Assembly (NCBI GenBank): GCA_029858545.1
Contig: JAOUFA010000238.1
Location: 1 to 6,012, forward strand
DNA length: 6,012 bases
Source of the DNA: Betaproteobacteria bacterium
GTDB lineage: Bacteria > Pseudomonadota > Gammaproteobacteria > Burkholderiales > SG8-39
Reading direction: 5' to 3'
The notes beneath the pieces are model-generated. The model did not search any database, was not told the origin of the DNA, and saw nothing but the letters and a program-made list of their open reading frames with translations. Positions within the stretch are counted from its first letter, which is position 1. Each line of letters begins with the position of its first letter. This document shows, piece by piece, positions 1 through 5,213 of the stretch. The translations under genes were made by a program, and so were the position numbers.

Positions 1-378
1 GGGACGCCAGCGGCCGTCGTAGCGCGGCTTTTCGCCGCGCGCGCGCTGCGCATCGCGCATCGCATCGAGTTCCTCCTTGCTGGCCCAGCAGCGATACGCG
101 TGCCCGGCAGCAATCAAATCCTCGGCAATCGCCTTATAGCGTTCGAGCCGCTGCATCTGATAGAACGGGCCCTCGTCCCAGTCGAGCCCGAGCCAGGTCA
201 TGCTCTCGAGAATCGCGTTCTTCGACACCTCGGTCGAACGCTCCAGATCGGTATCCTCGATCCGGAGGATGAACTTCCCGCCGTGACGGCGCGCATAAGC
301 CCACGAGAAAAGCGCCGTGCGGGCGCCTCCGATGTGCAGATAACCAGTCGGGCTGGGAGCAAAACGTGTGCGTATCAT
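1..378 (-). CDS. gltX: Glutamyl-tRNA synthetase, N-terminal 126 residues (runs off the left edge)
   Basis: This is the start of the cytoplasmic class I enzyme that charges tRNA-Glu with glutamate using ATP. The ATG at 378-376 opens with MIRTRFAPSPTG, the normal beginning of bacterial GluRS. The class I signature PSPTGYLHIGG lies at residues 8-18 (the HIGH-type motif is HIGG at 15-18), followed by ARTAL, RIEDTD at 39-44 and GLDWDEGP at 64-71. The reading frame is open to base 1, so roughly the last three quarters of the protein, including the KMSKS loop and the anticodon-binding domain, lie outside the window. Three of the four positions that bind zinc in E. coli GluRS are replaced (Cys97 is kept; Ala99, Trp124 and Pro126 are not ligands), pointing to a zinc-free form. 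No strong Shine-Dalgarno is seen. The gene lies 83 bp downstream of the ankyrin gene on the same strand and could be co-transcribed with it. Identification is near certain. Confidence 0.97.
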   Translation of the reverse strand, partial: MIRTRFAPSPTGYLHIGGARTALFSWAYARRHGGKFILRIEDTDLERSTEVSKNAILESMTWLGLDWDEGPFYQMQRLERYKAIAEDLIAAGHAYRCWASKEELDAMRDAQRARGEKPRYDGRWRP

Positions 379-402
379 CGATCGGCGCCTGCAAAACCGC
401 CT

Positions 403-408
403 ATTCTA
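403..408 (-). promoter_or_regulatory. Possible -10 box ahead of gltX
   Basis: Read on the minus strand this is TAGAAT, five of six matches to the sigma-70 -10 consensus, about 25 bases upstream of the gltX ATG. No recognisable -35 hexamer lies 16-18 bases further upstream, where the sequence is almost pure G and C. If it is used, the gltX leader would be only about 15-20 bases long. Weak call. Confidence 0.25.
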
Positions 409-428
409 CCGACGACGTCGCGCCCGGG

Positions 429-455
429 CGCGCGTCACGCGCGGCGGGACGCGCG
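429..455 (-). terminator. GC-rich hairpin between the ankyrin gene and gltX
   Basis: Arms at 429-436 (CGCGCGTC) and 448-455 (GACGCGCG) pair perfectly over 8 bp with an 11-base loop. A 14-bp perfect GC palindrome at 419-432 abuts and overlaps it. The structure begins 7 bases past the stop codon of the ankyrin gene, where a terminator would sit. No T-run follows on the minus strand, so it is not a canonical intrinsic terminator. It could equally be an mRNA-stabilising 3' stem or chance in GC-rich DNA. Confidence 0.25.
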
Positions 456-461
456 GAGCTT

Positions 462-2114
462 CTACTTGCGCTCGCCAAAACTCTCGAGCAGCGCCGCAAC
501 TTCGGCCTTGCCGCGCTCCCGCGCGAGCGACAACGCGGTGTCACCGCTCGGCAGGCGTGCGCTCAAATCCGCCCCCTTGGACAGCAGCAGCCGGACACCC
601 TCGACATCGCCGTAGATCGCGGCAATCATCAACGGCGTATACCCATTGCGTTGCCGGACATTGGGGCTCTTTCCCTTCGCGATCAACTCCGCCATCGATT
701 CATGGTCCATCATCACGGTCGCCGTGAGGATATCGTTGTGGCGCATAAACAGCGGCCGCGCCGGCGCGGAACTGATCGGGGGGAGTTCGACCCTTGCATG
801 GCGTGCTTCCGCCTGCTTGCTCGACGCAAGCACCCCTTGCGCTGCCGGCGACTTGGGCTTCGTCGCATCGGCCTCGGCTTTCGGCTCTTCCTTGCCGTCC
901 TTGGTCTTCGCCTCGGCAGCACCGGCCTCCCCGTTGGCGGCTCCGCTCTCAGGCGCCTCCTTCGTTCCCGCGGCGGGTGTCGCTTCGGCCGCAGTCGTCG
1001 TTTCGGCCGCGGGCTTCGTTTCAGCCGCGGGCTTCGCTTCGGCCGCGGGCTTCGCTTCGGCCGCAGCTTTCGTCTCCGCCGCAGGCTTCGCCGCCGCGAC
1101 GGCGACTTCCTTGGTCGCGCCGTCTCCCGGCGCTGCCTTTGCTTCGGTGCCCGCCTTCTCCGGTGCTGGCTCCTTGACTGCCGCGGCGGATTTCGCCGAG
1201 GTCACCATTTGCGCGAGCGCGGTTCCCAATTCCTTGCCGCGCACTTCAATGATGACCCGCATCGCGTTATTCAGCGTCAAGTTGCCCCATTTACCGATAT
1301 CGCTCGCCAGAAGCTGCACGTACTCGCCCAGCTCTGCATTGCCCGCCTGCCTGTAAACAAAATGATGCATCGATCTGAACTGGGTACTCAACTGTCCGCG
1401 CAGCGTCTCCATCGAAAGATCGATTTCCTGCCGCGAGAGCTTCCCCGCGGGTTGCGGATTCAACGTCTGCGCGGTTTGGATCATGTTCTTGATCAGCAGC
1501 ACCACCAGATCCGCCGCAGACTCCGAGGCAAGCGAAGCCTCGTCGACGCGCTGAATGATCTGTTGGCGTTCCAGCGAAGGCGGGGTCTTCTTCAGCGACT
1601 CGAAATACTGCTTCACGGCTTCCGGCGCCGGCTGCTGCGCCTCGAGCCCGATCATCTTGAGCGCGATCGGCTGGCGCAGAAATTCGACGAAACGCGGCAT
1701 GCGATCCGCGTCATAGCTCTGTTTCAGATGGGCGGCCAGATCGCCCGCCATCTTGGCAGGATCGAAGATGCGGTCGATCGCGGCCTCCAGGACCTTCAGG
1801 TCGGCGCCTTGTACGTTCTTGCTGCTCTCCAAGGCGCTCGCGCGCGCCTGCCGGCTCAGCCCGGCCAGGAAGGCCAGCGTTCCCGATTCGTCAATGGCGG
1901 CCTTAATGACCGCGTCCGGATCAGTCGGCAGGGGCTTCGCGACCGCCGCCTGCGCAGCGGGCTTGGCAGGGCGCGGCGCGACCTTCCTGGCCCCCGTATT
2001 TTCCGGAATGACACTCGCCCCTTCGTCCTCCATCAGATACAACCAGCCCCCCGCGCCCCCGCCTGCGAGCAACAACACCACGACAAGAATCTGCACTGGC
2101 TTGGAAATCTTCAT
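462..2114 (-). CDS. Membrane-anchored ankyrin-repeat protein with Ala/Lys/Glu/Pro linker
   Basis: A 550-residue protein of unknown function. Residues 1-5 (MKISK) are basic and 7-27 form one hydrophobic segment with no lipobox cysteine, so an uncleaved signal anchor with the rest in the periplasm is likely. A short Pro/Ala stretch (about 40-63) leads to a mainly helical region (about 64-305) whose pattern (FDPAKMAGDLAAHLKQSY, then RFVEFLRQPIALKM) faintly recalls DUF2059-type domains; that is a guess. Residues about 306-430 are low-complexity and rich in Ala, Lys, Glu and Pro, with a run of AAEAKP/AAETKP hexapeptides at about 342-383. The C-terminus carries ankyrin repeats: a degenerate one at about 459-488, a clear one at 489-521 (NGYTPLMIAA, then VRLLLSKGAD) and a last one at 522-548. 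The start is supported by GGGGA at 2121-2125, six bases upstream of the ATG. Ankyrin repeats usually mediate protein binding; the partner is unknown. The reading frame is secure, the function is not. Confidence 0.9.
   Translation of the reverse strand: MKISKPVQILVVVLLLAGGGAGGWLYLMEDEGASVIPENTGARKVAPRPAKPAAQAAVAKPLPTDPDAVIKAAIDESGTLAFLAGLSRQARASALESSKNVQGADLKVLEAAIDRIFDPAKMAGDLAAHLKQSYDADRMPRFVEFLRQPIALKMIGLEAQQPAPEAVKQYFESLKKTPPSLERQQIIQRVDEASLASESAADLVVLLIKNMIQTAQTLNPQPAGKLSRQEIDLSMETLRGQLSTQFRSMHHFVYRQAGNAELGEYVQLLASDIGKWGNLTLNNAMRVIIEVRGKELGTALAQMVTSAKSAAAVKEPAPEKAGTEAKAAPGDGATKEVAVAAAKPAAETKAAAEAKPAAEAKPAAETKPAAETTTAAEATPAAGTKEAPESGAANGEAGAAEAKTKDGKEEPKAEADATKPKSPAAQGVLASSKQAEARHARVELPPISSAPARPLFMRHNDILTATVMMDHESMAELIAKGKSPNVRQRNGYTPLMIAAIYGDVEGVRLLLSKGADLSARLPSGDTALSLARERGKAEVAALLESFGERK
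969..1094 (-). repeat. Seven tandem 18-bp units coding for AAEAKP-type hexapeptides
   Basis: Consecutive 18-bp units start at 969, 987, 1005, 1023, 1041, 1059 and 1077. The central ones (1005-1058) are nearly identical, e.g. GGCCGCGGGCTTCGCTTC on the plus strand; the outer ones are diverged. Each unit is six codons, so gain or loss of a unit keeps the ankyrin gene in frame and only lengthens or shortens the linker. This is an in-gene minisatellite prone to slippage. Confidence 0.85.
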
Positions 2115-2299
2115 CTGGTTTCCCCGGCAAGGAATTTCATTCGCGAAAGCAACGGACCAATCTCAAAAGAGGGCCGACCGGACATCATATAGGTAGCAGC
2201 GCACTCATCCAAACGACGCGCTTCGAGCTTCCCGGGACATTCTACCCGCGCCGCATTGACCGCAATCCGCGCGGCACGGGGTTCCCTGCCGGCTCGACG

Positions 2300-2316
2300 A
2301 CGGAGTTGATCTCCGT
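2300..2316. repeat. Small inverted repeat (hairpin)
   Basis: ACGGAG (2300-2305) and CTCCGT (2311-2316) form a perfect 6-bp stem around the loop TTGAT, followed on the plus strand by AAATTT. No gene ends just upstream on the plus strand, so a terminator role is doubtful. It may be a protein-binding site or chance. Confidence 0.3.
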
Positions 2317-2348
2317 AAATTTCCCGGGGCAATTCCACGCGAATTCTC

Positions 2349-2374
2349 ATCTGACGCCCGAACCGTCGTCAGAT
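2349..2374. repeat. 8-bp perfect inverted repeat, candidate operator or hairpin
   Basis: ATCTGACG (2349-2356) and CGTCAGAT (2367-2374) are exact reverse complements around a 10-base centre, CCCGAACCGT. The last base of the left arm and the centre belong to a 13-base sequence, GCCCGAACCGTCG (2356-2368), repeated with one mismatch at 2386-2398, exactly 30 bases on. Spacing and symmetry suit a dimeric regulator, but no known operator is recognised. Confidence 0.4.
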
Positions 2375-2385
2375 CCCGACGCGCA

Positions 2386-2398
2386 GCCCGAACCGACG
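2386..2398. repeat. Second copy of the GCCCGAACCG direct repeat
   Basis: GCCCGAACCGACG matches 12 of 13 bases of the copy at 2356-2368. The 30-bp start-to-start distance is close to three turns of B-DNA, which would place both copies on the same face of the helix. Confidence 0.4.
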
Positions 2399-2454
2399 GA
2401 GAGGATACCGCTAGCCTTCGGCCTGCTCTGTGAAGTAAGTCGCCCTACGCGTCA

Positions 2455-2530
2455 AGGATCATCGCGCTGCCGCGAGTGCCGGTCGTCGTTTGCAAACGAC
2501 GCGCCACACGTTCGCTAACTTCTTGATCCT
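2455..2530. repeat. Nested dyad: 18-bp perfect palindrome with coaxial 7-bp outer arms
   Basis: The core 2484-2501 (CGTCGTTTGCAAACGACG) is its own reverse complement. The outer arms AGGATCA (2455-2461) and TGATCCT (2524-2530) are also exact reverse complements and are centred on the same axis, between bases 2492 and 2493. Between core and arms, scattered positions also pair, including GTG 2476-2478 with CAC 2507-2509. It could be an operator for a dimeric repressor, an extended hairpin in RNA, or a relic of an inverted element. It lies about 235 bases upstream of the GGDEF-EAL start. The symmetry is seen directly; the role is unknown. Confidence 0.6.
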
Positions 2531-2590
2531 CCAGACTCATCTATTGTTCGCGACGCGCTCCGCCATAGCTCCATCCGAGCCTCCAGCGGT

Positions 2591-2596
2591 TACAAT
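2591..2596 (+). promoter_or_regulatory. Possible -10 box for the GGDEF-EAL gene
   Basis: TACAAT matches the sigma-70 -10 consensus at five of six positions and sits in the context GCGGTTACAATCC. No good -35 hexamer is present 16-18 bases upstream, so an activator may be needed or the call may be wrong. Initiation here would leave a leader of roughly 130 bases, which would include the 21-codon open frame at 2671-2736. Confidence 0.35.
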
Positions 2597-2670
2597 CCAC
2601 GCCTGGGGGACGGTGGATCGCACGAGGCCGAGGTAAGGCGCGTTACGACGTCTGCGCCCCACGACCACTC

Positions 2671-2736
2671 ATGCCCACCACAATCTTTTTTCAAGCAGCC
2701 GCGCCCATCGCGACCACCGGACGCTCGTCGGAATAA
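2671..2736 (+). CDS. Possible 21-residue upstream ORF, stop-start overlap with the GGDEF-EAL gene
   Basis: ATG at 2671 opens a frame reading MPTTIFFQAAAPIATTGRS plus two more residues and ends with TAA at 2734-2736, whose last A is the first base of the next gene's ATG (TAATG). Such overlaps often couple translation of two genes. Against it: no Shine-Dalgarno precedes its own ATG, the peptide is unrelated to any I know, and a 22-codon open frame is easily chance. The downstream gene itself has only a weak GGA four bases before its ATG, which makes coupling a reasonable idea. Confidence 0.2.
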   Translation: MPTTIFFQAAAPIATTGRSSE

Positions 2737-5213
2737 TGCGCAACATCGCGATGCCACTGCGGATATTGCACTTCGACGCCAACCGGCAGGATGCCGCACT
2801 GGTGCGCGACCAGCTCGCGCGCGGCGGGTTCTCGCTCGAACGGCTCAGCCACGTGCAGACTCCGGGGACTTTTCTCAAAGCGCTGCGCGAAGGCGCCATC
2901 GATCTGATCCTTGCCGATTACAGCGTCGCCGGCCTGGACGGGGCATCGGCGCTGCAACTCGCCCGGGAGCGCTGCCCGGAGGTTCCGTTCATCTTCGTCT
3001 CAGGCCTGCAGCTGAAGGATACCGCGCTGCAGGCATTGCGCTCCGGCGCACAGGACTATGTCCCCAAACAGCGCCTTGGCAGGCTCCCGGCCGCGATTCG
3101 TGCGGCGCTGCGCGCCTGTGACGAGCGCAGTGAGCAGTTGAGTGCCGACAAGGCGATCCGCTCGCGGGAGCGCCACCTGCGCGATGTCCTCGACCTGCTT
3201 CCGCATCCGATCTTCGTCAAGGACACCGACGGCCGTTTCGTCCTCGTCAACCAGGCGCTCGCTGACCTCTACGACACCAGCGTACAGTCGATCGTCGGAA
3301 AACGCGAAGACGAACTGGCACAACCGAGGTCGCCGCGCCGACTGGCGACAGCCGATACCGCGCGCCTGCTGTCAAACCGACCCGGGCATGCCGTGCTGCT
3401 CGAAGAGCAAACCGATGTCCGCGGCCGCAAGCGCTTCCTGCAAACGCTGAAGATGCCCTTCCCGACGAACGGGAGCGGTTCGCCCGGCCTGCTGCAGATG
3501 TCGGTCGACATCACCGATCAAAGGACCGTCGAGGACGAATTGCGCCTCGCCGCGGTGGCGTTTGACTCGCACAATGCAACCTTCATCACCAATGCGAGCG
3601 GCATCATCCTCAAGGTGAATCAGGCTTTCACCGACCTCACCGGATACGGGATCAACGAGGCGCTCGGCCATTCCTGCGACACCCTGTTCCGCTCCGACCG
3701 CCATGACGCCGTCTTCTTCCAGGAACAACGCCGCGCGCTCGAGACGACCGGCTTCTGGCAGGGAGAGATCTACAACCGGCGCAAAAGCGGCGAACTGTTC
3801 CCCGTCTGGGAGAGCGTCACCGCGCTGCGCGACGCCGAGGGCAAGATTCTGTATCGCGTCGCGTACTTCCAGGATATCAGCGAGCGCAAGCAGGTCGAAG
3901 CACATATCGAGCATCTCGCCTACCACGACCCGCTCACCCATCTGCCGAACCGCTCGCTCCTGCTCGATCGCCTGCAGCAGGCGCTGGCGCGCTATCGTCG
4001 TCGCGCCCAGCATGGCGCGCTGCTGTTCCTCGACCTGGACCAGTTCAAGACCATCAATGACTCGCTGGGCCATGCGGTCGGCGACCTGCTGCTCTGCGAA
4101 GTCGCGCGGCGTCTATCCGAACAGATACGCAAGGAGGATACCGTCGCGCGCCTAGGCGGCGACGAGTTTGTCATCCTGCTCGCGCAACTCGATGGCAGCA
4201 CCGACGCTGCGGCGCGAGAGGCGCGTCTGGTCGCGGAGAAAGTGCACGAGATCTTTCTCGAGGACTTCAACATCGCCGGCTATGCGCTGCGTGTCGGAGC
4301 GAGCGTCGGTGTCGCGGTATTCCCGGAGGGTGACGAGACCGCCGACGAAGTACTGCGCCACGCGGATATCGCGATGTATCGCGCGAAGATGGGCGGGCGC
4401 AGGGCGGTCAGCTTTTTCTCCCCGGAGATGCAAGCCGCCGCGACCGAGCGCGTCCAGCTCGAAAGCCAGTTGCGCCAGGCGGTCGAGCGCAGCGAATTCG
4501 CGATGCACTTTCAACCCAAGGTGGACATCCGCAGCGGCCGCATCCTCGGCGCGGAAGGACTGTTGCGTTGGAATCATCCGCAGCGCGGCCGGCTGTCACC
4601 GGGCCTGTTCGTTCCGGTACTCGAAGAAAGCGGTTTGATCGTTGCGGTGGGCGAATGGGTGCTGATGACCGCCTGCCAGGCCGCGAGCGCCTTCCTGCCC
4701 GGCCACGACCTGCTCAGGATTTCCGCCAATCTGAGTCCGCGACAATTCCATCATCCGGGTTTTGTCTCGCGCCTGCGCTCGATGCTCGATACCGCCGGAG
4801 TGCGGCCGGATACGCTCGAACTCGAACTCACCGAGTCCATCGTCACGCGTGATCTGGACGACACGGTCGACATCATGCGCACGCTGAAGGACATCGGCAT
4901 ACGTTTTTCGCTCGATGATTTCGGCACCGGATATTCGTCGCTGAGCTATGTTAAGCGCCTGCCGCTCGACACGCTCAAGATTGACCGCAGTTTTGTCAGC
5001 GACTGCACCGCCGACTCGGACAATACGGCCATCGTGCGCGCAATCATCGCAATGGCCAAGACGCTCGACCTCGAAGTAGTCGCCGAGGGCGTCGAAACCG
5101 AGGCGCAACTGCTCTTTCTCGCCGAACAGGGTTGCACTGCCTATCAGGGCTATCACTTCAGCGCGGCCGTTTCCGAGCGCGACTTCAGAGTGCTGGTCGA
5201 GGCCGGCCGCTAG
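2736..5213 (+). CDS. REC-PAS-PAS-GGDEF-EAL cyclic-di-GMP cyclase/phosphodiesterase
   Basis: An 825-residue cytoplasmic signalling protein with no membrane segment. Domains: receiver (about 8-125), PAS (about 147-262), PAS with a PAC-like end (about 268-388), GGDEF (about 390-560) and EAL (about 572-820). In the receiver, the phospho-acceptor is Asp61 (LADYS), with Ser89 and Lys111 conserved, but the acidic pair reads Asp14-Ala15. The GGDEF domain keeps Asp433 (FLDLDQFK), INDSLGH and an exact GGDEF at 474-478, plus an RxxD inhibitory site at 465-468 with the canonical five-residue spacing. The EAL domain reads EGLLR instead of EALLR but keeps Glu607, Asn665, Glu697, Asp727-Asp728, Lys748, Glu784, Glu787 and Gln804, spaced as in active c-di-GMP phosphodiesterases. 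It should therefore make and/or hydrolyse c-di-GMP, with PAS ligand and receiver state setting the balance. An in-frame ATG at 2751 is an alternative start. The 3' end overlaps the convergent hydrolase gene. Confidence 0.95.
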   Translation: MRNIAMPLRILHFDANRQDAALVRDQLARGGFSLERLSHVQTPGTFLKALREGAIDLILADYSVAGLDGASALQLARERCPEVPFIFVSGLQLKDTALQALRSGAQDYVPKQRLGRLPAAIRAALRACDERSEQLSADKAIRSRERHLRDVLDLLPHPIFVKDTDGRFVLVNQALADLYDTSVQSIVGKREDELAQPRSPRRLATADTARLLSNRPGHAVLLEEQTDVRGRKRFLQTLKMPFPTNGSGSPGLLQMSVDITDQRTVEDELRLAAVAFDSHNATFITNASGIILKVNQAFTDLTGYGINEALGHSCDTLFRSDRHDAVFFQEQRRALETTGFWQGEIYNRRKSGELFPVWESVTALRDAEGKILYRVAYFQDISERKQVEAHIEHLAYHDPLTHLPNRSLLLDRLQQALARYRRRAQHGALLFLDLDQFKTINDSLGHAVGDLLLCEVARRLSEQIRKEDTVARLGGDEFVILLAQLDGSTDAAAREARLVAEKVHEIFLEDFNIAGYALRVGASVGVAVFPEGDETADEVLRHADIAMYRAKMGGRRAVSFFSPEMQAAATERVQLESQLRQAVERSEFAMHFQPKVDIRSGRILGAEGLLRWNHPQRGRLSPGLFVPVLEESGLIVAVGEWVLMTACQAASAFLPGHDLLRISANLSPRQFHHPGFVSRLRSMLDTAGVRPDTLELELTESIVTRDLDDTVDIMRTLKDIGIRFSLDDFGTGYSSLSYVKRLPLDTLKIDRSFVSDCTADSDNTAIVRAIIAMAKTLDLEVVAEGVETEAQLLFLAEQGCTAYQGYHFSAAVSERDFRVLVEAGR

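Larger units (their letters stand above)
2115..2735. other. 621-bp divergent intergenic region, no convincing gene
   Basis: This gap separates the minus-strand ankyrin gene from the plus-strand GGDEF-EAL gene. Short open frames occur on both strands (2111-2350 minus, 2306-2518 plus), but they match no family I recognise, are arginine- or proline-rich and have mixed third-position bases unlike the strongly G/C-ending codons of the neighbours. The region contains a 6-bp stem hairpin (2300-2316), an 8-bp inverted repeat with a direct-repeat partner (2349-2398), an 18-bp palindrome inside a wider dyad (2455-2530) and a possible -10 box (2591-2596). For the ankyrin gene, minus-strand TAGAAT (2239-2244) and TATATG (2186-2191) are possible -10 boxes with poor -35 partners. 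I see no tRNA, no known riboswitch fold and no IS ends. Confidence 0.7.

Noticed and set aside
366..2192. 608-codon open frame on the plus strand, opposite the ankyrin gene
   Set aside because: Its product is an arginine/leucine-rich string with no domain, typical of the antisense of a high-GC gene. The minus-strand frame has a signal anchor, ordered domains and ankyrin repeats.
2306..2518. 70-codon plus-strand frame in the intergenic region
   Set aside because: No Shine-Dalgarno, no family resemblance, and it runs across the repeat structures; more likely non-coding.
2455..2530. Integron attC-like site
   Set aside because: The dyad superficially resembles a recombination hairpin, but the paired RYYYAAC and GTTRRRY core boxes are missing and no integrase or cassette is nearby.
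2604..2735. Possible c-di-GMP riboswitch or attenuator in the leader of the GGDEF-EAL gene
   Set aside because: The conserved elements of the GEMM-I aptamer are not seen. The T6 run at 2686-2691 is not directly preceded by a stable hairpin, so no convincing intrinsic terminator exists.
3372..4073. 233-codon minus-strand frame inside the GGDEF-EAL gene
   Set aside because: Antisense shadow of the second PAS and the start of the GGDEF domain; no ribosome-binding site and no family resemblance.
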